Positions 9,116 through 20,273 of a stretch of 40,606 bases of DNA are shown in pieces. A program made the position numbers and the translations under genes. The DNA is from Myxococcales bacterium (GTDB lineage: Bacteria > Myxococcota_A > Polyangia > Polyangiales > Polyangiaceae). The notes beneath the pieces are model-generated. The model saw nothing but the letters and a program-made list of their open reading frames with translations, was not told where the DNA came from and made no database searches. How positions within the stretch are numbered: the stretch's first letter is position 1; every line of letters begins with the position of its first letter. The stretch lies in the NCBI GenBank assembly GCA_023248815.1, contig JAHFDV010000003.1, positions 1-40,606 on the forward strand. Reading direction: 5' to 3'.

Positions 9116-9622
9116 ATGTTTTTCGAGTATCGCCATGACTTCGACGTAGCTCTCGACGTGCTCGAGCTTGCCGTACTTTCACCCACCCTGATCGAACGGC
9201 TCGCTCCGCGACTCCGCCACATCGAGTCGGTGGTTCAGAAAGAACACGAAGTCGAAGGCGGAAAACTCCGCCGCGTGTGGGGATATCAGGCAGATATCAA
9301 CATCCCCGCGCTCGCGCGTGGCGTCATCACCAAAGAGATGTGCGCATGGGAAGAGGAGAGCTTGTACGAGATCTCCACCCATCGCGGCACCTGGACGATC
9401 ACTCCCAACATCGAGCCGAAGTGGCGCAAACTATTTTCTGCGACGGGCTCCTATCGGCTCGCTGCGGATGGCGCCACGAGCTATCGCATCGTCGAAGGCA
9501 ACGTCGAGCTCGAGGTTCCGCGCGTCGTCGCCGAGATCGCGCTTCGTCTCATCATTGGTGAGATCAAGAAGACGTTCGAAGCCGAAGCCGACATGCTCCG
9601 TGAGATTTCGACCGGCTACTGA
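9116..9622 (+). CDS. DUF2505-like protein
   Basis: Compact 168-aa ORF resembling the DUF2505/START-like pattern (MFFEYRHDFD...ITPNIEPKWRKLFSATGSYRLAADGATSYRIVEGNVEL). Confidence 0.6.
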   Translation: MFFEYRHDFDVALDVLELAVLSPTLIERLAPRLRHIESVVQKEHEVEGGKLRRVWGYQADINIPALARGVITKEMCAWEEESLYEISTHRGTWTITPNIEPKWRKLFSATGSYRLAADGATSYRIVEGNVELEVPRVVAEIALRLIIGEIKKTFEAEADMLREISTGY

Positions 9623-9757
9623 ACGGTCTCTCGCTCGCGCGAGCTCTTGCGAGAAACGGTCTCGCCTAGGCTTTTCAGAACGCGCCTCACTCCGCACAAC
9701 GTTGCTCCCCAGAACGTCGTTCCCCACAACTCCTCCTTCGCCCAACGGGAGACTCGC

Positions 9758-12307
9758 ATGAAACGATCCGTCCTTTTCCTCTCTCTGCTTTCTGGCGCAC
9801 AACTCTTCGTCGGCGGTCGCGCCTTCGCGGACCAACCGATGCCGCCGCGAGCCGACAGGTTGCCCTCACCGGGTCGTCTCTCCTCGACGGACGAGAGCGC
9901 AGAGTCGATCGTGCTGAACCCCGCGAACATTGCGAAGCTTCCTTCTTATGAAGCCCGCATTTCCGGAGCGCTCTGTCACGACGCGAAGGAGCGAACTGGC
10001 TGCGGCGTCGCCGAGTCGCTCGTGCTTCCACTTCCCTTCAACATGGCGGTCGGCCTTCGCTTCGATTCGCTCATCCCACCGAACTCGATCGGATTTCCGT
10101 TCGATTCCACCTACCACTGGGCAACCTTTGCGCTCGCAATGCAGCCGACGAAGCGCCTCGCGATCGGCGCCTCGTATCAGTGGTCGTACTCGGCGAACCC
10201 GCTCCTCGACAGCTTGAAAGGGGTCTCCGTCGGCGCGACGTATACGCCTTCGCCCTATCTCGCGTTTTCAGCCGTCGCCAACAACTTCAATCGTCCGAGT
10301 CTCCTTGCAGGTCCGACGGGTACTCCCCTTCTCGACAGCACGTACCTCGGAGGCATCGCGCTTCGCCCGCGTGGTCGCCGCTCCCTCGAGATCGGCGCCG
10401 ACGTTCGCTACTTCACGAGCGACGACTACGTCGTTCCTCGTTTTGCGGTGAGCGCGGACATCCCCGGCGTCGGTCGTGCGCGCGGAGACATCGAGATCCG
10501 TGACGTCGCACGTGAAGCGACGCGATCGGTCGTCGGCTCGGCATCGCTCGAAATCGCTCTCGGCAAAGCCTCTCTTCACGGCGGAGTTTGGGTCGGCAGC
10601 GGCCTCGGCGACTCGGGGAGCATCAGCGAATACGGTTCGCTCGCGATCTCTGGTTTCCGCCTTCCCGGCCTCCCGCGCGGCAAGCACGCGGTCAGCTTTC
10701 GCATCGAGAAGACACCTGGAATCTACACGCATATCGCGCTCCTCCGGAAGCTCTGGAAGATCGCCGAAGACCCCGCCGTCGAGGGTGTTGCGTTCGCACT
10801 CCGCGCCGAGCCTGCCGAATCGTATGCACACGCCGAAGAGCTCGCCGACGCGATTCGCGTCCTCCGCGCGCACGGCAAGCGCGTCCTTTGTAGCCTCGAA
10901 GACGGCGGCGCACGCGCGCTCTACGTCTGCGCCAACGCCGATCGCACGGTCGTGAATCCCGCGGGCGGCATCCGCTTCGCCGGCCTGCGTTCGCAATACA
11001 TTTACGTGCGCGATCTCCTCGACAAGATCGGCGTCAAAGCCGACGTGCTCCGCGTGAGCGAGCACAAGAGCGCTCCCGAGATGGTCACGAACGACAAGGC
11101 GAGTGACGAAGCGCGCAAAGATCACGAGAAGGCGCTCGCCCAGATCGAGGCCGTTTATTACAAGAACCTCGCAAAGGGTCGGCGCATGAGTGAAGTCGAA
11201 GCTCGCGCGATCATCTCGCACGGCCCCTTCGTCGCTCAAGAAGCACGCTCCGCAGGACTCGTAGATGGGTACGCCTTCGACGACGAGCTCGAGCGCGCGA
11301 TGTCCGATCTCGTCGGTCATCGCACACCAACGAGGCGCTACGACGACCTTGCGAACGCCAATGACACGTTCGGCCCGCGTTCACGCGTTGGGCTCATCGT
11401 CGTCGATGGCGAGATGGTCGATGGGCGCTCGGAGACGATGCTCATCGGCGGAACGAAGCTCTCGGGCTCGTACACGATTGCCGAAGCAGCAAAAGAGATG
11501 CGCGAAGATTCGACGGTAAAAAGCGTCGTTTTGCGCATCGAGACGGGGGGCGGTTCTTCCATGGCCGCCGACGTGATGTGGCGCGAGCTTCTACTCCTCG
11601 CGCGCAAAAAGCCGCTCATCGTTTCCATGGGAAGCGCCGCGGCGAGTGGCGGCTATTACATCGCCGTCGCCGGCTCCAAGATCTACGCGCTGCCGCTGAC
11701 GGTCACGGGTTCGATCGGCGTGTTCTATGGCAAAGCCGATGTCAGCGGACTCATGAAGAAGCTCGGGGTGAACGTCGAGACGTACAAGACCTCGCCGCAT
11801 GCCGATGCCGAGTCCTTCTTCCGTCCGTTCTCGGACGAAGAGCGCGTCGTCTTGCAGAAGAAGGTCGGCCAGATCTACGACACCTTCCTCGATCGCGTGG
11901 CGCAAGGCCGCAAGATGACGAAGGCGCAAGTCGATGCCGTCGGTGACGGTCGCGTGTGGACCGGCCAAGAGGCGAAAGACAAAGGTCTCGTCGACGAGCT
12001 CGGTGGGCTCCGGCATGCCCTCGAAGAGGCGCGCCATCGTGCACACCTTCCGGACGACGCGCCGCTCTTCGAGCTTCCTCGTCGCGACACGAGCCTTCTC
12101 GGCCGCGCACTGAAGCTCGTCGGTGGCAGCCCAGATTCCTCGCTCGCGCTCTCGCTGAAGTCCTTGCCGCTCGGTTTCACGCAGGTGTTGAACGCCGCCG
12201 TTCCCTTCCTCGTGAACCCCGAAGAAAAAGCCTTCACGCGTCTCGAAGCGATGCCGGCCGAGCTCCTCGACCACGGCACCGAAGAGATCGATCACATCGA
12301 GGAGTGA
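9758..12307 (+). CDS. sppA: Signal peptide peptidase SppA-type serine protease with N-terminal beta-barrel-like domain
   Basis: Two SppA/S49 modules ([12 protein letters not shown]..., [30 protein letters not shown]); N-terminal ~300 aa resembles an outer-membrane barrel ([22 protein letters not shown]...). Confidence 0.85.
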   Translation: MKRSVLFLSLLSGAQLFVGGRAFADQPMPPRADRLPSPGRLSSTDESAESIVLNPANIAKLPSYEARISGALCHDAKERTGCGVAESLVLPLPFNMAVGLRFDSLIPPNSIGFPFDSTYHWATFALAMQPTKRLAIGASYQWSYSANPLLDSLKGVSVGATYTPSPYLAFSAVANNFNRPSLLAGPTGTPLLDSTYLGGIALRPRGRRSLEIGADVRYFTSDDYVVPRFAVSADIPGVGRARGDIEIRDVAREATRSVVGSASLEIALGKASLHGGVWVGSGLGDSGSISEYGSLAISGFRLPGLPRGKHAVSFRIEKTPGIYTHIALLRKLWKIAEDPAVEGVAFALRAEPAESYAHAEELADAIRVLRAHGKRVLCSLEDGGARALYVCANADRTVVNPAGGIRFAGLRSQYIYVRDLLDKIGVKADVLRVSEHKSAPEMVTNDKASDEARKDHEKALAQIEAVYYKNLAKGRRMSEVEARAIISHGPFVAQEARSAGLVDGYAFDDELERAMSDLVGHRTPTRRYDDLANANDTFGPRSRVGLIVVDGEMVDGRSETMLIGGTKLSGSYTIAEAAKEMREDSTVKSVVLRIETGGGSSMAADVMWRELLLLARKKPLIVSMGSAAASGGYYIAVAGSKIYALPLTVTGSIGVFYGKADVSGLMKKLGVNVETYKTSPHADAESFFRPFSDEERVVLQKKVGQIYDTFLDRVAQGRKMTKAQVDAVGDGRVWTGQEAKDKGLVDELGGLRHALEEARHRAHLPDDAPLFELPRRDTSLLGRALKLVGGSPDSSLALSLKSLPLGFTQVLNAAVPFLVNPEEKAFTRLEAMPAELLDHGTEEIDHIEE

Positions 12308-12319
12308 GCGAAGGCACGC

Positions 12320-13519
12320 CTATCTCGCGGCGCGCATCCGATGGATCGCGATCGCGGGGGCGACTCCGAAGCGCACGGGCGGTCCGGTCGTTCCGAGCCC
12401 AGGGTGCACGTAGAGCACGCTCTTTTTCGCGCGGTAGTAACCGACGACGAAGTGGTGCGAGATGTTCGCGAGTGAAAAACGTCGCGCCAAGAAGGGCGCC
12501 GCGATCTGTCCGCCGTGGGTGTGACCGCTGAGAGTGAAGGCGACGCCCGCCTCCGCGGCGAGCGGAAAAAGATCGGGATCGTGCGCGAGCAGGATCGTTG
12601 GGCGTGAGGGATCTTGCCGTTCGAGCGCTGCCGTCATGTTGGCGCGCTTCGTCCACGTGTCGTCGACCCCGGCGAGCAAGAAGCTCGCGCCATTCTTCTC
12701 GTAGATCTCCGATTCATTCTGGAGCACGCGCGCGCCCGATTTTCGAAGCAACGTGAGGAGCGGCTCCCCGCCTCCGAAATAGTCGTGGTTGCCCATCACG
12801 AGCGCCACTCCGAGCGGCGCATGGAGGCGCGCGATGATGTCGGCGATCTCCTGGTGGAAGACGGTGCCGCTCGTCACGTAGTCGCCCGTGAGAACGATGA
12901 GATCGGCTTTTGCGGAGTTGGAGGCTTCGACCCAGCGATCCACGAGCGACTTCGAAGTGAGCGAGCCGATGTGAAGATCCGAGAGCTGCGCGATGCGGAG
13001 ACCATCGAGAGCCGCGGGCCAGCCTTCGACTGCGACGTCTTTTTCTTCGACGACAAACCAAGGGCGACGAACGAGTGTTCCGTAGAGGGCGAGCGCCAGC
13101 GAAAAAGCGTAAGCACCAATGAAGTAGAGCGACCACGCGCGCGCATCGACGACGTGCGTGAGGCGCAACAAAAAGACGATCGGCGTACCGGCAACGACGA
13201 GGATTCCTGCGAGCAGGCTCGCCGAGAAATGGATGTAGGCCGGGAAGTCGACGAGCGCGACGACGAGGGCCGGTTTTTTCTCGTCCCACATTCCGAGCTG
13301 AATGCGCCAGCCGAGATAGAGCGCGAGCGGAAGAGGAAGGAGATACGGCAGCGCGTGGAAGAGCGTGCCGAAGGTGAGCGTCGGAGCGAAGGTGCGTGCG
13401 ATCTCGCCGAAGAGCGAAACCCACACGGGCAACAAAAGGAGCTGGAGCGCCGCCGTGACGATGAGAACGACCGTGACGAAGTTCGGGCGGCGCCTACGGA
13501 CTTTTTCCGATCGCTTCAC
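12320..13519 (-). CDS. Membrane-associated calcineurin-like metallophosphoesterase
   Basis: AQLSDLHIG, LTGDYVTSG, VMGNHDYFGG, LSGHTHGGQ; N-terminal TM helices; GTG start at 13519 proposed to avoid overlap with the kinase. Confidence 0.88.
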   Translation of the reverse strand: MKRSEKVRRRRPNFVTVVLIVTAALQLLLLPVWVSLFGEIARTFAPTLTFGTLFHALPYLLPLPLALYLGWRIQLGMWDEKKPALVVALVDFPAYIHFSASLLAGILVVAGTPIVFLLRLTHVVDARAWSLYFIGAYAFSLALALYGTLVRRPWFVVEEKDVAVEGWPAALDGLRIAQLSDLHIGSLTSKSLVDRWVEASNSAKADLIVLTGDYVTSGTVFHQEIADIIARLHAPLGVALVMGNHDYFGGGEPLLTLLRKSGARVLQNESEIYEKNGASFLLAGVDDTWTKRANMTAALERQDPSRPTILLAHDPDLFPLAAEAGVAFTLSGHTHGGQIAAPFLARRFSLANISHHFVVGYYRAKKSVLYVHPGLGTTGPPVRFGVAPAIAIHRMRAAR

Positions 13520-13562
13520 GTTGCCTGAGGGAGTTCGAGAATTGCTCGCGAGAGGACGAGCG

Positions 13563-15578
13563 TCAGCCTGCGCGGCCTTCGACGAGGATGCCCTTCGCGG
13601 TGAGCGCGCGGACGCGCGGCCCCTTGTGCTCGATCGCGAGAACATCGCCTTCGACGACGAGCTCGGTTGCAACGCGTTGCCACGCGCCTTCACGACGAGA
13701 CAAGAGGCGTCCCTTGGCCGAGCCTGCCCAAGCGATGCCAGAGGGACCGCCCGTGACGACGAGAAGATCTTGGAGAGTCTGCACGCGTTCGAGCGAGACG
13801 GACGTCGAAGTCATGCGCAAGGCGTGCCCTCCGCGGCCAACGATTCCGAAAGCGCCGTCGCGGTAGCGCATCACCGAAAGGAGATCGACTTCGCACACGC
13901 GATCCGTCTTGAGCTGCCCATTCGGTGTGATGCGAACGATCGTGCCCTGCGCGCCCGCCGCGAGCGTTCCCGAATCCGGATGGGAATAGACGCCGAAGAG
14001 CCGCGTGACACTTGGGATCGTCAGGTGGCGGGTCATGCGATTTTGCTGGAGCGAAACGAAGACGCCTTCTTCGCCGCCGCCTTTTTTCGCCTGACGGCCG
14101 ACGAGCACGAGCCCGTCGTCTCCGAGGCGTGAGCCACCGTAGAACGTAATGGGCTCGCTCGTGAGGCGATGCGGCGTGAGCACGCCGTCCTCAGAAAGCT
14201 CGAGTACCGAGGCGCGAGCGCCAGCGAAAAACGCTCCGCCGCCTGCCGTCGCGATCGTCGTGTTAAGATCGCTCGCTGCGTAACCGTTCGGGAGGGCGAT
14301 TCGCTGCCACCCCTTGCCTTCGACATGACGAACGATCGCATTCGTATCGACTGCGACGATCGAGCCGTTGTCGAGGAAGGCGGCACTGCGGAGCGCGAGC
14401 GGCGCTTCGCTCGCTTTCAGCGAGAACGTGAACTGGCTCGCGTCGACGGCGACACTCTTGTGCGCGTCTCCCGAGAAACGCGGCACCGAGATCGGAGAAG
14501 GTCCGTCTGCCGAAGGACGCACCACGGAGATCGGAGCACCAGGATTGCTCTCGCGTTCACGAATTTCGACCTTGTGGCCACCCGCGCGAGGTAGCTCCGC
14601 TTCGAACGCTTTACGAATGAGCGGCTCGAGGTCTGCGAAGAAAAGCGCGGCACTGGCGTAGCGTTGACTCACGTCGGCACGAAGCGATTTGGCAATCACG
14701 GCGTCGAGCGCTTCGACGAGCTCTGGACGCGCCGCGAGACTCGGAACGAGACGCGATGAAAAGTCGCGCAAGGGGGCGCGCTCTTCTTGGATGATGCGAC
14801 GCACGACCGTAATCGGATTTTCTCCGCGGCCGAGGTCATAGGCGCGTGCGCCGGTCAGCAGCTCGAAGAGAATCGCCCCGAGCGAGAACACGTCCGTGTG
14901 GGGTCCAACGCGCTCGTTTCCAGGCTCGAACTGCTCGGGGGGTGCGTAGCCGATGGTTGCGCCCGCAAGCGTGACCGTCGCCTTCATGTCGACGGCGTGA
15001 AGCTTGACGAGTCCGAAGTCCGTGAGCTTGGCGACCTCGGTGCCGGACTCCGAAGAGAGCAGAATGTTCGAAGGTTTGAGGTCGCGGTGAATGACGTTTT
15101 GCGAGTGGACGGCTTCGAGACCGAGCACGACCTGCTTCATGATGCGGCGCACGCGTTCGAGCGCGAGGCCGCGCCCTCCCGCGTCACGCACTACCTCTTC
15201 GAGGTTCGTGCCACGCACGTATTCGATGACGGTGAAGGGAAGCGTCAACGAAGCGCCGTCGTTGCCAGGAATCGTCGCGGTCGCGTGATCGTAGAAACGC
15301 ACGATGTGTGGCGAGGGCGGGCCCTTCTGCTCGAACATGCGTAACGCCTGCGCCTCCCGACGGAAGCGATCGAGCGTGTCGTCGCTGACGACGTCGGGGC
15401 GGAGCACTTTGACGATGACGAGGAGCCCGTCGGGGTCGTCCCAGTTCGCCGTGAAGACCCAACCTTGTCCGCCTTCGCCGATACGCTCGCGAATATGAAA
15501 CTGAATTCCGCGCGATCCCGTGAGCACGCGTCCGACGATGCTGTCGCGCACGGCTTCGAGAGTGGCGGAAGGAAGCAT
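13563..15578 (-). CDS. Hanks-type Ser/Thr protein kinase with C-terminal propeller-like sensor region
   Basis: IGEGGQGWVF, VIVKVLRPD, VIHRDLKPSNILL, LTDFGLVKL, GYAPPEQ; C-terminal repeats ~40 aa long. Confidence 0.93.
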   Translation of the reverse strand: MLPSATLEAVRDSIVGRVLTGSRGIQFHIRERIGEGGQGWVFTANWDDPDGLLVIVKVLRPDVVSDDTLDRFRREAQALRMFEQKGPPSPHIVRFYDHATATIPGNDGASLTLPFTVIEYVRGTNLEEVVRDAGGRGLALERVRRIMKQVVLGLEAVHSQNVIHRDLKPSNILLSSESGTEVAKLTDFGLVKLHAVDMKATVTLAGATIGYAPPEQFEPGNERVGPHTDVFSLGAILFELLTGARAYDLGRGENPITVVRRIIQEERAPLRDFSSRLVPSLAARPELVEALDAVIAKSLRADVSQRYASAALFFADLEPLIRKAFEAELPRAGGHKVEIRERESNPGAPISVVRPSADGPSPISVPRFSGDAHKSVAVDASQFTFSLKASEAPLALRSAAFLDNGSIVAVDTNAIVRHVEGKGWQRIALPNGYAASDLNTTIATAGGGAFFAGARASVLELSEDGVLTPHRLTSEPITFYGGSRLGDDGLVLVGRQAKKGGGEEGVFVSLQQNRMTRHLTIPSVTRLFGVYSHPDSGTLAAGAQGTIVRITPNGQLKTDRVCEVDLLSVMRYRDGAFGIVGRGGHALRMTSTSVSLERVQTLQDLLVVTGGPSGIAWAGSAKGRLLSRREGAWQRVATELVVEGDVLAIEHKGPRVRALTAKGILVEGRAG

Positions 15579-15753
15579 GAGCGGGGGAGCTTACCGTTGA
15601 TCGGCGACGCGCGCCTCTTTCACAATGCGGCGTCGTCGCGAGTTCGTGTCGACCTTAGGGCAAGGGGAAACGGGGGTGAACAAAAAGGCAGAGGCACGCG
15701 AACCTTTCGGCGCGTGCCCCCACTCGTGCGCGATCGCACTCGAACGGCCGAGA

Positions 15754-16074
15754 TCAGCCTTCGAGCAATTTGACGAGCGTCTCTTTGTTGGTGACGCCGA
15801 CGTGCTGGCCCGTGGCCTTGCCGTCTTTGAACACCATCACCGTGGGGACGCCACGAACGCCGAACTTCTGCGTCACCGTCGGGCAATCGTCGATGTCGAC
15901 TTTGGCGACCTTGTACTTTCCCGTGAACTCGTTCGCGATCTTGTCGACGATCGGCGCGAGCATCTTGCAGGGGCCACACCACGTCGCGGTGAAGTCGACG
16001 AGCACTGGGGTCGACGAATTCAGCACCTCGGACTCGAAGTTTTCGTCCGTGATTTCGATCACATTTCCGGCCAT
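15754..16074 (-). CDS. trxA: Thioredoxin
   Basis: MAGNVIEITDENFESEVLNSSTPVLVDFTATWCGPCKMLAPIVDKIA...VRGVPTVMVFKDGK. Confidence 0.96.
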   Translation of the reverse strand: MAGNVIEITDENFESEVLNSSTPVLVDFTATWCGPCKMLAPIVDKIANEFTGKYKVAKVDIDDCPTVTQKFGVRGVPTVMVFKDGKATGQHVGVTNKETLVKLLEG

Positions 16075-16228
16075 GGGGAGATCCTCCTGTTGAACGACTA
16101 TATTAAGCCCGTCCCACCGAAAGTCTACGGGGGACGAAAACATTGCGTGCTCGCGGTCAGCGAGGAGGCGATCCGAAGCCAAACTGGGTGGCGCCCGTTC
16201 AGGCGTCGTGGCAGGCGTCGAAGCGAGG

Positions 16229-16804
16229 CTACTTCGCTCGGCGGACCTTCAACGTCCACGGAGTGCACGCCGAGCCGAGGTGCGTGATTTGGAGCACGTA
16301 GTCGCGCGCATCCTCGACGTTGGCGGTGTCGGGCCAGGACTCGGTGAACGACGTGCGAGTCGTCGCAGGCATCGCCGCACACGCATTCTGCGAGAAATCG
16401 AGCGCGTATGTCGCTCCAGAAGACGCATCGAAGAGGAGCTCGGCGTAGAGGCTGACGGGAGCGCTGTCTTTCGATCCTTCGTCGATGTGCACCTTGAAGA
16501 ATTGATTGCCGGTGCCATTGCCGACGACTTCGTCGCTGCCGGTGTCGCCGCGAATCGTCCCCAAGGCCGTTGCGGGACACGGGAAGTCTTTGCATGCGAC
16601 GCTTGCGTCGCCGATCTTCGGCGCATCCGCGCTCGCCTCGGCAATGGCCGCATCCACGGCATCGTTCGGGCTCGTATCGAAGACGTTCGCATCGGCGGCG
16701 GCATCGGCATGCCCCGCGTCGTCGACCGATTGTGGATCGTCGCTGCAAGCCGTAACGACGGCAATTGCGGCGAGAGCCAACGTCGAGATGCCGCGCAGTT
16801 TCAT
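16229..16804 (-). CDS. Hypothetical lipoprotein
   Basis: MKLRGISTLALAAIAVVTACSDD lipobox followed by Asp/Ala-rich linker. Confidence 0.75.
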   Translation of the reverse strand: MKLRGISTLALAAIAVVTACSDDPQSVDDAGHADAAADANVFDTSPNDAVDAAIAEASADAPKIGDASVACKDFPCPATALGTIRGDTGSDEVVGNGTGNQFFKVHIDEGSKDSAPVSLYAELLFDASSGATYALDFSQNACAAMPATTRTSFTESWPDTANVEDARDYVLQITHLGSACTPWTLKVRRAK

Positions 16805-16882
16805 CGTAACGGCAGGATACGCGACCCGCGTTGCTCGGAACAGCCTATCGAGGACGAGCGGAAGGAGCCCGTCTCACACGCG

Positions 16883-17329
16883 TTAGACGTCGTCTTCGTC
16901 GTCGCTCGGCCTACGCCCGCCGCTCTGCCTGCGCCCTTCGGGCCGTGGAAAGGCACGCCGATCCTCGCCGGTCCTACGGTCGACGCGATTGCGCCGGTCG
17001 AGGAGTGCGCGCGGTGAGGAGCCTGCGGGTAGCGAGACGCCGTTCGCGATGCTCGACGAATCAGGCCTCTCGGCAACGCTCGGCGAGGAAGACGGCGGCG
17101 GTGGAATCGCGTGGTGAGCGCGCTCTTTCAGCGTCGCTTTGGCGCGCACGCGCTTTTTCGCGACGCGTGGCTTCGCGACACGCTTCTTTGCGCCGGAAGT
17201 CGTCGCGGCACCTTTGTTCCGAGAGGACTTCTTGGGCGCGGCTTTCTTTTTCGCGATCGAAGGCTTCTTCGCGCGCGCCGTAGATGCCTTCTTCGATTTC
17301 TTCTTCTTGTTGGTCTCGTTCCCAGACAT
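16883..17329 (-). CDS. Histone H1-like Lys/Ala-rich protein
   Basis: KKKKSKKASTARAKKPSIAKKKAAPKKSS... with Arg-rich DRR-containing tail. Confidence 0.65.
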   Translation of the reverse strand: MSGNETNKKKKSKKASTARAKKPSIAKKKAAPKKSSRNKGAATTSGAKKRVAKPRVAKKRVRAKATLKERAHHAIPPPPSSSPSVAERPDSSSIANGVSLPAGSSPRALLDRRNRVDRRTGEDRRAFPRPEGRRQSGGRRPSDDEDDV

Positions 17330-17408
17330 GCGCTTCCTCGTTTCTACGAAAGCCCCGAGGTGAAGAAGAGGGCCGATTCGCGTTCAGCGCAAGGGCTCGT
17401 AGGATCGC

Positions 17409-18281
17409 TCAGGCGTCTTTTCGTTCGGTAGCGACGCCGTCTTTCCAGACATAGAAACCTTCGCCCGATTTCTTTCCGAGCTTCCCTGCGCGCACCATTT
17501 GCCGAAGCAAAGGCGGCGGCCGAAACTGCTCGCCCAGCTCTTTCTGGAGGTGCTCCAAGATCGAAAGGCGTACGTCGAGTCCGACGAGATCGGTGAGCTT
17601 CAGGGGGCCCATCGGATGACGGTATCCGAGCTCCATCGCGCGATCGATGTCGCTTGCGGACGCGACTCCCGACTCGAGCATGCGGATCGCTTCTGCGCCG
17701 AGAATCACGCCGAGACGGCTCGTCGCAAATCCGGGCATGTCGCGCACGACGATGGACGTCTTTTTGATCGCCGTCGCGAAAGACAGCGCGCGCTCGATGG
17801 TGGCCTTGCTCGTCTTCAAGCCGCGCACGACCTCGAGAAGCTCCATCACGGGAGGCGGATTGAAAAAGTGGAGACCGATCACGCGCGAATCTTCGTCGAT
17901 CGATCGGCCGATCTCGGTGATCGAGAGCGAGGACGTGTTCGATGCGAGGATCGCGTCGGGCTTGGCGGTCTTTTTTGCGGCCGTCAGAATCTCGACCTTG
18001 AGGGCCATCCATTCGGGGGCGGCCTCGATGACGAGATCTGCGCCTTCGGAAGCGCTCTCGATCGATTGCGACGGCGTAATTCCATCGAGGAGGGTTCGGC
18101 TCGCTTCGGTCGTCGTCTTTCCCTTTTGCACGAGCTTCTCGAGCTGCGCGCCGATGGCGGCCTTTGCAGACTCCGCTCGGCCTTCGAGCTTGTCGAAGAG
18201 CATCGTCGGAAATCCGGCGGCCGCCGTGACTTGGGCAATGCCCTGCCCCATCGTTCCTGCACCGAGAACGGCAACTCTCAT
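17409..18281 (-). CDS. 3-hydroxyacyl/3-hydroxybutyryl-CoA dehydrogenase
   Basis: MRVAVLGAGTMGQGIAQVTAAAG Rossmann motif; ILASNTSSLSITEIG; GLHFFNPPPVMELLEVV; DMPGFATSRLG. Confidence 0.94.
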   Translation of the reverse strand: MRVAVLGAGTMGQGIAQVTAAAGFPTMLFDKLEGRAESAKAAIGAQLEKLVQKGKTTTEASRTLLDGITPSQSIESASEGADLVIEAAPEWMALKVEILTAAKKTAKPDAILASNTSSLSITEIGRSIDEDSRVIGLHFFNPPPVMELLEVVRGLKTSKATIERALSFATAIKKTSIVVRDMPGFATSRLGVILGAEAIRMLESGVASASDIDRAMELGYRHPMGPLKLTDLVGLDVRLSILEHLQKELGEQFRPPPLLRQMVRAGKLGKKSGEGFYVWKDGVATERKDA

Positions 18282-19018
18282 GTGGCGAATGCCTCGCTGC
18301 CGTCGTCTTCTTCGTCCGCGCTCGTGTCGCTTGCGAGCTCGGTGAGATCTGCACCGCACGCGCACTTTTCAGGGACGGATTTGCGATGATAAATGCGCTC
18401 GCACATCGGGCAAACGCGCGCGTCCTTGGAATACGCGATCGCTTTCTTGCTCTTCGGATCTTTTTTGCCGACGACTTGCAGCGCATCGAGCGCGAGCGTC
18501 TCGCCGTCTTTGGGATTCGTGCCGCCGACCGCATCGCGCTCTTCGTTCGAGAGCTTCACTTTTTTGGGAATGCGACGCGTGGCTTCACTGACGATCCAAG
18601 CGGCCGCGATTCGATGTGATCGGACCGAGGCCGCGATTTCCGTGGCGGCTTGACCTTCGTCTTTTCCGGTCACGACGACGGCACTTCTTTTTCCGTCCCA
18701 CGTCACCGACTCGATCTGGTGCCAGGGAATGCGCTGCAGCGTTTCACGGTCGGCGGCAACGCCCGCGTCGCCGACGCGGAGCATCACTTCACCGCTCGTC
18801 GAAAACCAGATGAGCGCGCCGAAGAGCGCCGCGCCGCCCGCGAGAAGATAGGACGCGTACGCGTTCTCCGTATTCGAGAAGAACTTGCCGTACACGCCGG
18901 CTCCCAAGGTCAGCGCGGAGACGACTCCGCCCGTTCCGAAGACGGCGGGATTGCTTCCGCCTGTCGGGATGAACCTGCGTTCGGTGCGATTGCGTCGCTC
19001 GCGTTTGACTCGATCCAT
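18278..19018 (-). CDS. Membrane protein with C-terminal zinc-ribbon-like motif
   Basis: Two TM segments; CPMC...CACG; 4-nt ATGA overlap with the downstream dehydrogenase. Confidence 0.7.
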   Translation of the reverse strand: MDRVKRERRNRTERRFIPTGGSNPAVFGTGGVVSALTLGAGVYGKFFSNTENAYASYLLAGGAALFGALIWFSTSGEVMLRVGDAGVAADRETLQRIPWHQIESVTWDGKRSAVVVTGKDEGQAATEIAASVRSHRIAAAWIVSEATRRIPKKVKLSNEERDAVGGTNPKDGETLALDALQVVGKKDPKSKKAIAYSKDARVCPMCERIYHRKSVPEKCACGADLTELASDTSADEEDDGSEAFAT

Positions 19019-19156
19019 TTAGGGCGGCGAGCCTAGAACGCATTTCATCACTGCGCGACCGCCAAATTCGGTCCTATTTGCATTGCGAGCGACGCGGATT
19101 CGCCTCGAATTCGCGCAGCCGCTTCCACGGTCGGCGTCTTCGGTCGGAGCGTGAAG

Positions 19157-19759
19157 CTACTGCGAGAGGATGGCGAGCGACTCTCGAATGAGCACTCCCA
19201 GCTCTTCGGCCTCGAGACGATCCGAAAGAGACTGAACGGCTTTTTGCGCCTGCGGTTCTTTGTATCCCATGCGCGTGAGTGCGCTCAGCAAGAGGTCGCG
19301 CTTTCCCCCGCCGGAAGTTGGAGCCTTCTTCCCTTCGCGCGTCGTTGCACCCGTAACGGGCAACAACTTGTCGCGGAGCTCGAGGCAGAGACGCTCGGCA
19401 GTCTTCTTCCCGATGCCGGGAACGGAGGTGAGCGTCTTCAAGTCCGACTGCGCGACGGCGCGAGAAAGATCGGCGCTCGAGAGTGCGCTGAGCACGCCCA
19501 CCGCGGTCTTGGGGCCGACGCCACTGATGCCGAGAAGCGTACGGAAGACGAGGCGGTCTTCGGTCGTCGCAAAGCCGAAGAGTTGAAATGCGTCTTCGCG
19601 CACGTGCGTGTGCACGTGGAGCGTGAGCATTCCTTCGTTGGCAGCGCGACCGACGGTCCCGAGAGGTGCGAGGAGTTCGTAGCCGACACCGTTCACGTCG
19701 ACGAGCAAGGTGCCGTCGGCTTCTTCATCGACGAGACGTCCTGTCAGGCGACCGATCAC
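19157..19759 (-). CDS. ruvA: Holliday junction DNA helicase subunit RuvA
   Basis: MIGRLTGRLVDEEADGTLLVDVNGVGYEL; two HhH motifs (LLGISGVGPKTA, LTSVPGIGKKTAERL). Confidence 0.95.
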   Translation of the reverse strand: MIGRLTGRLVDEEADGTLLVDVNGVGYELLAPLGTVGRAANEGMLTLHVHTHVREDAFQLFGFATTEDRLVFRTLLGISGVGPKTAVGVLSALSSADLSRAVAQSDLKTLTSVPGIGKKTAERLCLELRDKLLPVTGATTREGKKAPTSGGGKRDLLLSALTRMGYKEPQAQKAVQSLSDRLEAEELGVLIRESLAILSQ

Positions 19760-20273
19760 GCGCGCACGCTAATACTTCGATTCGCTTGAATCGAGTTCCA
19801 ACGACCGAAGAAGGCGAGATTCGCACCGCGGGGCTACAGAGGCTCCTTCGCAACACGGGCACGAGGGCGATGGAGAGCCACGTCGGTTCCGGTGGGATCG
19901 ACCCACGAGAAAGGTCCGTCGCACATCGTGCTCGATTCGGAGCGCGCCCCAAAATGCTCATTTGGGCATCGGAAAAAGCACGGAGGATAAATTTCTCCTT
20001 CGTCATTTCCGCGGCTCGAAACACTCTTTGGCTAGAATGTTCGAACGAAGGCGGAATCGTCGAGAGATGCCTCGGTTGCGATAATTGCCCTAAATTCCTC
20101 TGCTTAGCGTTCCGCCGTCGCGGCGACGAACGCATCGACAAAAGATTCATCGCGTCTGCAGGCCGCGGATCGCCGAGGTCTTGGCCCCTCTTTTTTTCTT
20201 TGCATCGGTTCGGGCGCCGACTACAAGGCGACCTTCCTGAACGAGTCATTCGTCAGTTTTTGAGGAGCCAATT

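Noticed and set aside
19760-20273. 209-aa plus-strand ORF 19666-20295 between ruvA and the Thr-rich lipoprotein
   Set aside because: Overlaps the ruvA start region and the start of the next gene; no motif. Treated as intergenic; small hairpin at 19777-19794 is weak.
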